DNA from: Arachidicoccus sp. BS20
GTDB taxonomy: Bacteria > Bacteroidota > Bacteroidia > Chitinophagales > Chitinophagaceae
Length of the DNA: 64,000 nucleotides
Assembly (NCBI RefSeq): GCF_001659705.1
Contig: NZ_CP015971.1
Coordinates: forward strand, 3,041,029 to 3,105,028
Reading direction: 5' to 3'
The notes under the pieces are model-generated. The model was not told the DNA's origin. It searched no databases and saw only the letters and a list, made by a program, of their open reading frames with translations. How positions within the stretch are numbered: position 1 is the first letter of the stretch; each line of letters opens with the position of its first letter. The position numbers and the translations under genes are program-made. Of this stretch, positions 8,544-17,778 are shown piece by piece.

Positions 8544-10649
8544 CTACGAAATCTTACTCCACGGCGTTTTGCCTTTCACAAGCATCAGATAATTTTTCAA
8601 AGGTGCGTTTTCTTCTTTCTCTAAAAATTCATCCTCCTCTACAATCCGCTCTGCATAAGACTTGGCGGCTTCCAACATTTCTTTATCGTTCACTAAACTT
8701 GCCAATTTAAAATTCAATGCGCCGCTTTGCCGCGTGCCTTCAATCTCGCCCGGACCGCGCAGTTCCAAATCTTTTTCGGCAACTTTAAATCCATCGTTGG
8801 TGGCGCACATAATTTTAATTCTTTCACGCGCATCGTTGCTCAGTTTTTGCCCTGTGAGCAAAATGCAATAGCTTTTTTCCGCGCCGCGCCCGACACGCCC
8901 GCGCAACTGATGCAACTGCGAAAGCCCGAATTTTTCCGAACTTTCAATGACCATTACACTTGCATTCGGCACATTTACGCCCACTTCAATCACGGTGGTG
9001 CTTACCATAATTTGCGTGTCGCCCGTTACAAAACGGCGCATATTTTCTTCCTTCTGTTCCGCAGGCTGACGGCCATGCACCATGCTGATTTTATATTTAT
9101 GCTCAGGAAAATAAGATTTCACTTGCTCGTAACCCTGCATCAAATCTTCATAATTCAACTTCTCGCTTTCTTCAATCAACGGATAAATAATATATGCCTG
9201 CCGCCCTTTATCAATCTCGCTTCGTACAAATTCCATCACTTTCATTCGGTAATTTTCATAACGATGCACCGTTGAAACGGGCTGTCTTCCGGGCGGCAAT
9301 TCATCCATTACGCTGTAATCCAAATCGCCATACGCAGTCATCGCAAGCGTGCGCGGAATGGGCGTTGCAGTCATTACCAACACATGCGGCGGCACTTCGT
9401 TTTTGCTCCACAATTTTGCGCGTTGCGCCACACCGAATTTATGTTGTTCATCCACAACAGCAAAACCGAGATTTTGAAATTGAACTTTATCTTCAATCAC
9501 AGCGTGCGTGCCTACAACCATTTGCACTGAGCCGTTTTGCAGCTCCTCCAAAATGATTTTTCTTTCTTTTGCTTTGGTACTTCCCGTTAATAATCTTATT
9601 TCAACAGGCAAATCTTTCAACAAACTCGTTATGCCCTGAAAGTGTTGCTGCGCAAGGATTTCGGTCGGCGCCATCAAACAGCTTTGATAACCATTGTCCG
9701 CAGCCAACAACATTGCCAACAAAGCCACAATCGTTTTTCCGCTGCCAACGTCGCCTTGCAATAAGCGGTTCATTTGATGCCCGTGCGCAGTGTCGTTTCG
9801 TATTTCTTTCAGCACACGTTTTTGTGCATTCGTGAGTTGAAAGGGTAAATATTTTTCATAAAAATCATTGAACAATTCGCCCACTTTTTCAAATCGTATT
9901 CCTCTGGAATGTCGATTGCGATTGACTTTTGTGATGTTCAGCCTTATTTGTGCAATGAATAATTCTTCAAACTTTAATCTTCTTAGAGCATAATTAAAGG
10001 ATTCAACTGATTTTGGAAAATGTATTTGATTATATGCTTGTAATCGTGGTGTAAGTTTTAATTTGTCAATTAAGTGTTGCGGAATATTTTCGGGCAAATC
10101 TTTCACGGAAATTAACGGCAGCAAGTTGTACACGAGCTTACCTATTTGCCTTCCGTTCAAACCGCGCGCTTTTAATTTTTCTGTGGATGGATAAATGGGT
10201 TCGAGAAAAGGCTTGCCTTCGCTTTGCACGTCGGCGGCAATTTCCATTTCGGGATGCGACATTTGTGGTTTGCCGTTGAAGAAACCCGGCTTGCCGTACA
10301 CGAGCCATTCCACATTTTTTTCCAACAATTTTTCAATCCAATGAATGCCCTGAAACCACACCAATTCAAGGTTTCCCGTGTTGTCGTGCAGTTGCGCCAC
10401 CAATCTTTTTCCTCTGCCTGCGCCGAGAATTTCATGTTCGGTAATGCGACCTTTGACCTGCACAAAATCGGTATCGAATTTTATTTCATTGATTTTACTG
10501 ACCTGTGTTTTATCGATATGCCGCAACGGAAAATGATTGAGCAAATCGCCGAAAGTATGAATGTTCAACTCCTTGCGCAGCAAGTCGCCTTTCAAAGGAC
10601 CAACGCCTTTGAGATATTCAATGGGATTATCTAAAACGGAAGTGTTCAT
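8544..10649 (-). CDS. recG: ATP-dependent DNA helicase RecG
   Basis: Branch-migration helicase that remodels stalled forks and recombination intermediates. 701 residues, full length. The N-terminal wedge/OB domain is at about 1-200, with GVGPLKG at 15-21. Helicase motifs are Walker A GDVGSGKT (299-306), the DEQH box DEQHKFG (401-407) and TATPIPRT (about 425-432). The C-terminal RecA-like lobe carries STTVIEVGVNVPNA and QLRGRVGRG. A TAnnTTTG box sits 12 bases upstream of the ATG, predicting a nearly leaderless transcript. There is no spoT or rpoZ partner as in E. coli. Confidence 0.97.
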   Translation of the reverse strand: MNTSVLDNPIEYLKGVGPLKGDLLRKELNIHTFGDLLNHFPLRHIDKTQVSKINEIKFDTDFVQVKGRITEHEILGAGRGKRLVAQLHDNTGNLELVWFQGIHWIEKLLEKNVEWLVYGKPGFFNGKPQMSHPEMEIAADVQSEGKPFLEPIYPSTEKLKARGLNGRQIGKLVYNLLPLISVKDLPENIPQHLIDKLKLTPRLQAYNQIHFPKSVESFNYALRRLKFEELFIAQIRLNITKVNRNRHSRGIRFEKVGELFNDFYEKYLPFQLTNAQKRVLKEIRNDTAHGHQMNRLLQGDVGSGKTIVALLAMLLAADNGYQSCLMAPTEILAQQHFQGITSLLKDLPVEIRLLTGSTKAKERKIILEELQNGSVQMVVGTHAVIEDKVQFQNLGFAVVDEQHKFGVAQRAKLWSKNEVPPHVLVMTATPIPRTLAMTAYGDLDYSVMDELPPGRQPVSTVHRYENYRMKVMEFVRSEIDKGRQAYIIYPLIEESEKLNYEDLMQGYEQVKSYFPEHKYKISMVHGRQPAEQKEENMRRFVTGDTQIMVSTTVIEVGVNVPNASVMVIESSEKFGLSQLHQLRGRVGRGAEKSYCILLTGQKLSNDARERIKIMCATNDGFKVAEKDLELRGPGEIEGTRQSGALNFKLASLVNDKEMLEAAKSYAERIVEEDEFLEKEENAPLKNYLMLVKGKTPWSKIS

Positions 10650-10660
10650 CTTTGCAGAAA

Positions 10661-10668
10661 CAAAGATA
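10661..10668 (-). promoter_or_regulatory. -7 box of recG
   Basis: The minus strand reads TATCTTTG, 11 bases before the recG ATG at 10649. Confidence 0.5.
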
Positions 10669-10736
10669 AAAGAGTTTGATGTTTCACACAGAGCGCATGG
10701 AGTAAATGAGCACAGAGATTATTTATGAATTATGAT

Positions 10737-11411
10737 TTAATTATCCTCTTCATCAAAAGATAATTGATTTTTGTGTTTATCTAATTGTATAAAATAATGA
10801 GTTATGTATCCATTATAAATTTCATCCCAATTATAAAAATTCTCATCTTCATAAGTAATAATATCATTTTTAGCACTATCTGAATGTTGCGGATAACCTT
10901 CAAAAGAGGCTTTGCCTAAATAATTATGTTGAGATAGAATTAGATTTTTAATTTTCTTATAATCATTATCTGAAACCGAAATAGAAAAAGTGTGAGAATA
11001 ATCTCTCAAACCGCCGCTTTCATTTGAAAGAATTTTTATTTTATCACTCAATACAAAGCCGCGTTCTTTCAACATTTTCCTTGCATCATTTCCTGTAAAC
11101 GTCCAATCACTTATCCAAGGACTTAATATGCCAAGCAAAATCAATAATAAAAGAATTACAGTAACAATTCTTGCAGTATTCGGTTTTTTAAAATACAACA
11201 AAGCGCTGTATGTAATCACAACAATTGATACAGCAACGATGAATAACCAAATGAAGATAAAAAAGAACTCCGCTCGAAGACCCAATAGTGTAATAATTAA
11301 AAGCGTTGAACTTATTCCAATTCCAATATTTTTCTTCCCGATTTTATATGGAAGCCAAAAACAAAAGAAAATCAGTATGAATGGTAAAATATAGAAGAAA
11401 AAGAAAAACAT
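10737..11411 (-). CDS. Unknown membrane protein with C-terminal soluble domain
   Basis: Not recognised. 224 residues. Four hydrophobic segments occupy about 1-25, 29-49, 50-75 and 83-101. A hydrophilic domain of about 120 residues follows and starts with a TGNDARKMLKERGFVLSD segment. The ending is acidic (FDEEDN). Codon use is AT-rich like the other low-complexity accessory genes. It stands alone; a TAnnTTTG box (TAAATTTG, minus strand, 11429-11436) lies 18 bases before its ATG with a TTTG 17 bases further up. A CGCAAAG-type dispersed repeat lies just upstream at 11462-11497. Confidence 0.7.
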   Translation of the reverse strand: MFFFFFYILPFILIFFCFWLPYKIGKKNIGIGISSTLLIITLLGLRAEFFFIFIWLFIVAVSIVVITYSALLYFKKPNTARIVTVILLLLILLGILSPWISDWTFTGNDARKMLKERGFVLSDKIKILSNESGGLRDYSHTFSISVSDNDYKKIKNLILSQHNYLGKASFEGYPQHSDSAKNDIITYEDENFYNWDEIYNGYITHYFIQLDKHKNQLSFDEEDN

Positions 11412-11428
11412 ATCGCTTTATTTTATCT

Positions 11429-11457
11429 CAAATTTATTCAATTAATTTTCAAACAAA
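11429..11457 (-). promoter_or_regulatory. Promoter of the unknown membrane protein gene
   Basis: On the minus strand TTTG (11454-11457), 17 bases and TAAATTTG (11429-11436) match the Bacteroidota -33/-7 pattern. Confidence 0.45.
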
Positions 11458-11461
11458 AAAT

Positions 11462-11497
11462 CTGCGTCTTTGCTCCTTTGCTTCGTTGCGTGAAAAA
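11462..11497 (-). repeat. TTTTTCACGCAA-type dispersed element
   Basis: Read on the minus strand it is TTTTTCACGCAACGAAGC followed by AAAGGAGCAAAGACGCAG. The same family forms the two inverted arms around the GxxExxY gene at 47452-47488 and 47886-47922. Confidence 0.55.
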
Positions 11498-11515
11498 ACA
11501 TTCGCGTGAAACCCG

Positions 11516-13291
11516 CTAAAACAACGCCGTATAAGCGATATTCACTTTAGCATTGTTCAAACCGAAATTGTTGTTTCGGTCTTTGCCCGAAGCAAGGTTG
11601 AAATTGAAAATGCCCGCTTTGGTTTCAAACGCCATTCCAAAACCAAAGCTTAAAAATCCGTCGTTGTATTTGGTGGAATTATTTTTAAACTGACTTCCGC
11701 CGAAATCGGAAAACACAAAGAAAAAAGAATTGCGCGCCACCAAATACCGGTACTCCAAAGTGCCGACTGCATAAGCGTTTGCGTAAATGCTTTGCGCATC
11801 AAACCCGCGCAACAACTGATATCCGCCGAGCATAAACATTTCATTCGTATAAATCGAAGGGCTTTGATACAAGCCCGCATTCACGCCGAGTTTCAGCACA
11901 GAAAATTTTCCCAACTGAAAATAATGCGCCGCATTCGTTTGAATTTTTATCTGATAACCTTTCAACGGAACAGTATCGTACAAGCTCGCATAATCAAATG
12001 TATCTGCATGAATTTGCGTAATCGTATTGTTCTTCTGCACGTGCTTATTGCCAACCAAAACTGTTGCCGATAATTCATTTCCTCTTCTCGGATTGTATTT
12101 GTAATCGGTATTGTTGAAAGTATAGCCAAAGCCAATGTTTATAGCACTTTCATCGATAATTGCAGGCAATTGTTTTGTTGAAATAATTTGCAAAGTATCT
12201 ACATATAACAAGTGCGACGAAGCAAAATTTACAAACACTTTGCCTGTTTGATTTTGCGATAATTGATACGTTGTTCCAATGTTGCCGTTTACTGTAACGT
12301 AGGCAGAGTCTTGCTTGTAGAGGTTGAACGAAAAATCAAGCCCAAATGGCGACTTGAACAAATAAGGCTTTTGAAACTGCAAGTCTATGCGCGGCGATTG
12401 CGGTTGCAACTGCTGCCAATTGATGCCGATATTTTCTCCGTTGCCAAAAGCGTTGGACAAATTCAGATTCACTTGTCCCGTGAGTTGCAGCTTACCGCCC
12501 GTTTCGCCGTTCTTCGGCTGGAAGCCAAGAATAGCGTCGATTTCATTCGTCGGTTTTTTGTCAATATATAAATCAAGCACGGCGCCTTGGTTCAGCATTT
12601 TTACGTCCGAAGGATGCGTTATTTGCACATACTGTAAATTCTGTAATTGCTTATCGACCGATTGTAATTTTTGTTGATTATAAATTTCGCCGTTCGTGAT
12701 GTTTAAATAGCGATGCAGAAAATCTTCCGAAACTTTGGCAGAGCCTTCAACATGAATGCTATCCATTTTATATAAAAAACCTTTATCAATATTCAGTACG
12801 GCGGAAACAGCGTCATTATTGATATTCACACTGTCCAAAGAAATTTTTGCAAACGGATAACCATTGTCCAAATAATAATTCAATATCGTATTAAATGTAT
12901 TTTCAAACGGCGGATTGATGATGATTTGATTATCAAAATTGCTTGAATCAATGCCGAGTTGTTGCAGCAAAGGGCTATCATTTGTGCGCAGTTTTATATG
13001 TTGCCATTTGTATTTTTTCCCAAGAAATAAATATACCAAAGCATTCGCTGTGTCTTTACCGACCGAATCAACAGATGCTGAAATAAACCCGCGTGCAGCA
13101 AGGGTTACAGGCAATTGTTTGATGTAATCATAAGATTTTTGTGAAGAGGAAAAATCATTGTTTAAAGGAATAGTTGTGAACAATGAATTGCTCGAATCAA
13201 TAGGGATAATTTTTACATGAAAACTTTGCTGCGCAAAGATTGTTGTGCTGCAAAATATTACAATAATGATATAAAAAAATTTCAAGCGCAT
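11516..13291 (-). CDS. Omp85/BamA-superfamily outer-membrane protein
   Basis: 591 residues from the ATG at 13291, which gives a clean signal peptide (MRLKFFYIIIVIFCSTTIFAQQ); a GTG at 13333 adds a non-signal extension and is rejected. Residues about 25-260 contain POTRA-like repeats (for example GFISASVDS and LDNGYPFAKISLDSVNI). Residues about 260-591 look like a beta barrel with alternating aromatic strands, the MLGGYQLLRGFD motif near 505 (the Omp85 (V/I)RG(F/Y) signature) and a terminal VNIAYTALF strand. With few POTRA units and no second bam gene nearby, it is more like a TamA/TPS-like or surface-antigen paralogue than essential BamA. Its substrate is unknown. Confidence 0.85.
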   Translation of the reverse strand: MRLKFFYIIIVIFCSTTIFAQQSFHVKIIPIDSSNSLFTTIPLNNDFSSSQKSYDYIKQLPVTLAARGFISASVDSVGKDTANALVYLFLGKKYKWQHIKLRTNDSPLLQQLGIDSSNFDNQIIINPPFENTFNTILNYYLDNGYPFAKISLDSVNINNDAVSAVLNIDKGFLYKMDSIHVEGSAKVSEDFLHRYLNITNGEIYNQQKLQSVDKQLQNLQYVQITHPSDVKMLNQGAVLDLYIDKKPTNEIDAILGFQPKNGETGGKLQLTGQVNLNLSNAFGNGENIGINWQQLQPQSPRIDLQFQKPYLFKSPFGLDFSFNLYKQDSAYVTVNGNIGTTYQLSQNQTGKVFVNFASSHLLYVDTLQIISTKQLPAIIDESAINIGFGYTFNNTDYKYNPRRGNELSATVLVGNKHVQKNNTITQIHADTFDYASLYDTVPLKGYQIKIQTNAAHYFQLGKFSVLKLGVNAGLYQSPSIYTNEMFMLGGYQLLRGFDAQSIYANAYAVGTLEYRYLVARNSFFFVFSDFGGSQFKNNSTKYNDGFLSFGFGMAFETKAGIFNFNLASGKDRNNNFGLNNAKVNIAYTALF

Positions 13292-13388
13292 TCGTCTTTG
13301 CAAGGTTAAGAATAATACTTTAAAGTTCGACACGATTACAATAATTGAAAACCTTTGTCGTCATTCTCGCGAAAGTGGGAATTTCACC

Positions 13389-13443
13389 AACCATTAAGGC
13401 ATTAAGAAAATTAAGCCTTAATTACCTTAACTTCTCAATGGTT
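13389..13443. repeat. Tandem-word hairpin (AACCATTAAGG type)
   Basis: A 27-base arm at 13389-13415 (AACCATTAAGGCATTAAG onward) is followed after one base by an arm at 13417-13443 that complements it at about 20 of 27 positions. Each arm is built from the repeated word ATTAAG. A GTCATTCTCGCGAAAGTGGG-type element lies just before it (about 13360-13382). Confidence 0.55.
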
Positions 13444-13575
13444 AAATATGTTCCTTATTTTTCAAATCGTCACTCAAACTATAACGTCAATTCTTAATCA
13501 ATATTTAATCACGCAAAAAATTTAGGCAAGCCAAAAACTTAGTAATAACTTTATCGTCCGATATTTAGCATTACA

Positions 13576-14244
13576 ATGAATACTCAATTATCTCTTACCG
13601 AGGAGAATTATCTGAAAACAATTTACGCGCTGTCGCAGCAGGAAAAAGGAAAAATTCCAAACCTTTCCATTGCGGAAATGTTGAGCATCAATCCTGCGAC
13701 GGTTACGGAAATGCTTAAGAAGCTGCAGGATAAAAAGTTGATTGAATACAATCGTATCGACGGCGCATCGCTTTCTGCAACAGGAAATAAAATTGCTTTA
13801 AAAGTTATTAGAAAGCATCGTTTGTGGGAAACTTTTCTGGTAAAAAAATTAGACTTCTCTTGGGACGAAGTTCATGAAATTGCTGAACAACTTGAACACA
13901 TTCAATCAGAAAAACTGATAAGCGAATTAGACCGATTTCTTGACTTTCCAAAGTATGACCCGCATGGCGACCCGATTCCCGACAAAGACGGAAATCTTCC
14001 TGTTGATACAACGTTTCCATTGGCTGAAAGCCGCAAGCCTGGTGCATTTCAGTTGATTGGCGTAGCCAATCATTCGCCTGCGTTTTTGCAATATCTGGAT
14101 AAAATAAAACTCGAAATCAACGATACGATTGAAGTAAAAGACATTCAGGAGTTTGATAAATCCATGACGGTAAAAATCAATCAGCGCAGGCAATCATTGA
14201 TGTTGAGCAATGAGGTTACGAAGAATTTATTGGTTAGTAAATAA
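13576..14244 (+). CDS. DtxR/MntR-family metal-dependent transcriptional regulator
   Basis: 222 residues with the three-domain layout of the iron- or manganese-responsive DtxR family. A winged helix lies at about 1-65 (LTEENYLKTIYALS; LSINPATVTEMLKKLQDKKLIEY), a metal-binding dimerisation domain at 65-140 (VIRKHRLWETFLVKKL; HEIAEQLEHIQS) and a C-terminal FeoA/SH3-like domain at about 150-220. It should repress metal uptake genes when Mn2+ or Fe2+ is bound. No transporter is adjacent in this window, so its regulon lies elsewhere. The upstream TAACTTTA differs from the -7 box by one base. Confidence 0.9.
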   Translation: MNTQLSLTEENYLKTIYALSQQEKGKIPNLSIAEMLSINPATVTEMLKKLQDKKLIEYNRIDGASLSATGNKIALKVIRKHRLWETFLVKKLDFSWDEVHEIAEQLEHIQSEKLISELDRFLDFPKYDPHGDPIPDKDGNLPVDTTFPLAESRKPGAFQLIGVANHSPAFLQYLDKIKLEINDTIEVKDIQEFDKSMTVKINQRRQSLMLSNEVTKNLLVSK

Positions 14245-14289
14245 TGAAAATCTTCGCACGTCATTGGCAAAACATAAAACTCGAAACAT

Positions 14290-14317
14290 GAGAAGTTGAA
14301 ACAAGTTCGGCATGACG
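14290..14317 (-). repeat. Half copy of the CGTCATGCTGAA element
   Basis: On the minus strand it starts CGTCATGCCGAACTTGTTTC, matching the left arm of the inverted repeat at 5096-5178 at about 24 of 28 positions. It occupies the spacer between the DtxR-type gene and the GH92 gene. Confidence 0.5.
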
Positions 14318-14390
14318 ACAGACATTTTCAATTAATGCGAACACAATCATTTTTCAAACAATTAAATCCGATTATAATATTTAAACAAAA

Positions 14391-16676
14391 ATGAGAAAAA
14401 CCATTAGTTTCATTCTTTGCGGCTGCTTATTCAAGGTCGCAACGGCGCAACAGCAAAATTTGATTCAGTATGTAAAACCTATCATCGGTACGGAGCGTAT
14501 GGGACATACGTTTCCCGGTGCGACAGTTCCTTTCGGTGCGGTGCAGTTAAGTCCCGAAACGGATACGATTCCATATGAAGTAAATGGCAAATATGTGCCT
14601 GATGTTTACAAATATTGTGCGGGCTATCAATACACCGATAACACGATTGTGGGCTTTTCGCATACGCATTACAACGGCACGGGACATTCCGATTTGGGCG
14701 ATTTTTTAATCATGCCGACAGTGGGAAAATTGCAGTTAAATCCCGGCACGGCAAGCAATCCCGAAAGCGGTTTCCGTTCCCGCTTTTCGCATTCGACGGA
14801 AGTTGCCGAAGCAAATTATTACAAAGTAAAGCTCGATGATTATAATATTACAGCGGAATTAACTACCACAACGCGCGTGGGTTTTCATCAATATACTTTC
14901 CCGAAAAGCGACAGCGCGCACATTATTCTGGATTTGATGTACAGTATTTATAATTATCCCGGCAAAGATGTATGGACGTATGTTCATGTGTTGAACGACA
15001 CGACTGTCGTGGGTTACAGGCAAACGCGCGGCTGGGCGAGAAATAGAACGGAATATTTCGCGATGGTATTTTCCAAGCCGTTTAAAAGTTACGGGTATAA
15101 AAATTTTTCGACAAATGAACAATACGCAGGCTTTTGGAGAAGGTTTGATGTGAAGGAAAATTTCCCTTTGATGGAAGGGCATGATTTACGAGCATACTTT
15201 GATTTTTCAACAAATGAAAATGAGAAAGTACAAATCAAGTTTGCACTTTCGCCCGTAAGCATCGATGGTGCTTTGAATAATATGCAGGCGGAAGCAACTG
15301 CGCAAAACTTTGATGAGGCAAGGCTTTCAGGGCAAGCGGCTTGGGAAGAAGAATTGGAAAAAGTAAAAATTCAAACACTCAACGACAGCGATAAAGTGAA
15401 TTTTTATACGGCGATGTATCATGCATTCATCAATCCGACCATTTACATGGATGTTGATGGAAGCTATAAAGGTCTTGACCAAAAAATTCACAAAGCGGAC
15501 GGCTTTACCAACTATACAACTTTTTCTTTGTGGGATACGCACCGTGCGTTACACCCGTTGTTCACGATATTGCAACCGAAAAGAGATGACGACATGGTAA
15601 AATCCATGCTTGCACATTATCAGCAAAACCCGATTGGCATGTTGCCTGTGTGGTCTTCTTATGCCAATGAAAACTGGTGCATGACCGGCTATCATGCGGT
15701 TCCCGTAATTGCCGATGCCGTAATAAAAGGTATCAACACTTTTGATGCGAAAGAAGCATTGGCAGCTTGCGTTGCAACAGCCGACAATCCGCTCTACGAT
15801 AACATTCCGGCGTATCGCCAATACGGATTTATTCCCGACGAGAATAGTGATAATTCTGTTTCGACGACATTGGAATATTCTTATGATGATTGGACAATTG
15901 CGCAATTGGCAAAGAAAGTAGGCGACCAAAAAGTGTATGATGAATTTATCAAACGCTCGCAGAATTACAAGAACGTTTACGATTCAACTATCAACTATAT
16001 GCGCCCGAAAAATAAAGACGGCGTGTTCCGTAAAAACTTCGACCCGTTGGAAACTTTCGGAGAAGGATTTATCGAAGGCAACTCATGGAATTATTCTTTG
16101 TACGTGCCGCAAGATGTTCCCGGCATGATAAAAATGGAAGGCGGCGATAAAGCGTTTATCAGCCGTGTCGATAAATTATTCACGACTTACTTGCCCGATA
16201 AATATTTTGAACATACGGAAGACATTACGCGAGACGGTTTAATAGGCAATTATGTTCACGGCAACGAACCTTCGCACCATATTGTTTATTTGTATAACTG
16301 GACAAGCGAGCCTTGGAAAACGCAAAAGACGGTTCGTATGATTTTAAAATCACAATACCACAACGGCGCAGACGGCTTGGGCGGTAACGACGATACAGGA
16401 CAAATGAGCGCTTGGTATATTTTCAGTTCGCTCGGATTTTATCCTGTTGCGCCGGGTTCGGTTGAGTATGCGCTCGGAAGTCCGTTGGTAAAAGAAGCCG
16501 ATATGGAAGTGAAAGACGGCAAACATTTTATCGTAAAGGCGATTAACCAAAGCGACAAAAATGTGTATGTGAAAAAGGTAGAATTGAACGGCAAAAAATT
16601 AAACAAGCCTTTTATTACGCAAGATGATATTGTGAACGGCGGAACGCTGACGTTTTATATGAGCGATAAAAAATAA
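14391..16676 (+). CDS. GH92-family alpha-mannosidase, secreted
   Basis: 761 residues with a signal peptide (about 1-19, ending TAQQQ). GH92 enzymes are calcium-dependent exo-alpha-mannosidases acting on N-glycan or mannan chains, usually alpha-1,2. Family hallmarks are YVKPIIGTERMGHTFPGATVPFGAVQLSP near the start, FSHTHYNGTGHSDLGD, the mid-protein FSLWDTHRALHP and EGNSWNYSLYVPQD, and the C-terminal HGNEPSHHIVYLYNW and GNDDTGQMSAWYIFSSLGFYP. No polysaccharide-utilisation genes (SusC/SusD) are adjacent, so it is an orphan glycosidase. It has no obvious type IX sorting tail and probably stays periplasmic. A strong terminator follows. Confidence 0.95.
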   Translation: MRKTISFILCGCLFKVATAQQQNLIQYVKPIIGTERMGHTFPGATVPFGAVQLSPETDTIPYEVNGKYVPDVYKYCAGYQYTDNTIVGFSHTHYNGTGHSDLGDFLIMPTVGKLQLNPGTASNPESGFRSRFSHSTEVAEANYYKVKLDDYNITAELTTTTRVGFHQYTFPKSDSAHIILDLMYSIYNYPGKDVWTYVHVLNDTTVVGYRQTRGWARNRTEYFAMVFSKPFKSYGYKNFSTNEQYAGFWRRFDVKENFPLMEGHDLRAYFDFSTNENEKVQIKFALSPVSIDGALNNMQAEATAQNFDEARLSGQAAWEEELEKVKIQTLNDSDKVNFYTAMYHAFINPTIYMDVDGSYKGLDQKIHKADGFTNYTTFSLWDTHRALHPLFTILQPKRDDDMVKSMLAHYQQNPIGMLPVWSSYANENWCMTGYHAVPVIADAVIKGINTFDAKEALAACVATADNPLYDNIPAYRQYGFIPDENSDNSVSTTLEYSYDDWTIAQLAKKVGDQKVYDEFIKRSQNYKNVYDSTINYMRPKNKDGVFRKNFDPLETFGEGFIEGNSWNYSLYVPQDVPGMIKMEGGDKAFISRVDKLFTTYLPDKYFEHTEDITRDGLIGNYVHGNEPSHHIVYLYNWTSEPWKTQKTVRMILKSQYHNGADGLGGNDDTGQMSAWYIFSSLGFYPVAPGSVEYALGSPLVKEADMEVKDGKHFIVKAINQSDKNVYVKKVELNGKKLNKPFITQDDIVNGGTLTFYMSDKK

Positions 16677-16697
16677 AGAATCATTTGTCATAATAAT

Positions 16698-16735
16698 AAA
16701 AAGCCTGATGAACAAACGGTTTCATCAGGCTTTTT
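16698..16735. terminator. Bidirectional intrinsic terminator
   Basis: A perfect 15-base stem (16698-16712 with 16721-16735, core AAAGCCTGATGAA) closes an 8-base loop. T-rich tracts follow on the plus strand and, as the complement of the A-rich side, on the minus strand. It sits between the convergent GH92 and SGNH genes and can end both. Confidence 0.9.
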
Positions 16736-16819
16736 ATTAAGTCATCTATACAAAAAGGCGGATATCTCAATTCATCGCACTTTAATCTGTATTAAAATAA
16801 AATATCCGGCAAGTAAATA

Positions 16820-17776
16820 CTATTGAATATTGCGGAATCTAACTGCGAGACTATCGTTTAAATAAGCTGAGAATTTATTCGCTCCTGTTTCGTTTAAGTG
16901 TAGATAGTCATGCCAGTTGAGCCTGTTTTGTAAATCGGGAAATTTTCTAATATCTGACATATCTATTATATCCGCATCATTGAACGTATTGATAGTTTTT
17001 TTCAGTAGAGAAAGATTGCGGACTTCATTATTAAAATATGGAGGCAGCACGATAAACAATCTGATATTGTGTCTTTTACAATTATCAATAATGTTTTTCA
17101 AAGCGTCCTGCATTATCGGAAGCAGATCTTGGGAGGTATCTATATGGTTTTCTTTTTGAAAATAATTTGATGCCGTTACAGAATCCATTGCTTCCTGAAA
17201 CGGTGCAAAGCCATAATTTTTATCTTTCAATTTTCGATTTCTGAAATTGTATAAAATATTCAAAATCCGACCGTTGAACCGATAAGATTTTGAGAGAAAC
17301 AATTTTAGTTTTTCCTGATAAGTCATGCCGTGAATATAATTCCCCAGTACTTTACTTTGACCGATATACGGGAAAAACAACCTGATTTCCTGCTCCGATG
17401 AATTTTCTTTTTGCGCCAGCCATGCCGCATCGGTTTGAAGTATAACATATTTCGGGCAAACATGATTATTCAGCAATAAATCTAATAACACATTGTTGTA
17501 TTTAATATCGCCGAGTGCATCGGTACCTTCATTAAAAGCTCTGCCCGGAATCGCAGTCAGTTTCGCAGGATTAATTTGTTGCTTTGCTCTCGAAGACCCT
17601 AAAATAACACAAGAATATTGTTGTCCGTTTTGCAAAAAGTAATTTACCTGACCTGCACCTTCTTCGCCGGTAAGTGTGTGGGCGAAAATATATTTGTTGA
17701 AGAAATAATAAAATGTTCTGTCAATAATAAACAACGCAACAAGAAAAATGAATATTGCCAATAAAATTCGCCGCAT
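16820..17776 (-). CDS. SGNH-like membrane-anchored partner of the MBOAT acyltransferase
   Basis: 318 residues from the ATG at 17776, which starts with a single hydrophobic anchor (MRRILLAIFIFLVALFIIDRTF); upstream in-frame starts lie inside the MBOAT gene. The external domain has an SGNH/GDSL-like nucleophile motif, VILGSSRAKQQINP (Ser61), and a C-terminal DYLHLNETGANKF resembling the family's DxxH element. Such proteins (AlgJ/AlgX-, DltD- or PatB-like) take acyl groups passed by an MBOAT protein and place them on a polymer. The start lies 2 bases after the MBOAT stop, so the two are co-translated. The acceptor polymer is unknown. Confidence 0.75.
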   Translation of the reverse strand: MRRILLAIFIFLVALFIIDRTFYYFFNKYIFAHTLTGEEGAGQVNYFLQNGQQYSCVILGSSRAKQQINPAKLTAIPGRAFNEGTDALGDIKYNNVLLDLLLNNHVCPKYVILQTDAAWLAQKENSSEQEIRLFFPYIGQSKVLGNYIHGMTYQEKLKLFLSKSYRFNGRILNILYNFRNRKLKDKNYGFAPFQEAMDSVTASNYFQKENHIDTSQDLLPIMQDALKNIIDNCKRHNIRLFIVLPPYFNNEVRNLSLLKKTINTFNDADIIDMSDIRKFPDLQNRLNWHDYLHLNETGANKFSAYLNDSLAVRFRNIQ

Positions 17777-17778
17777 GA

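Noticed and set aside
8727-9275. A 182-codon plus-strand frame inside recG
   Set aside because: It is the complement of conserved helicase motifs, with no start context or family match.
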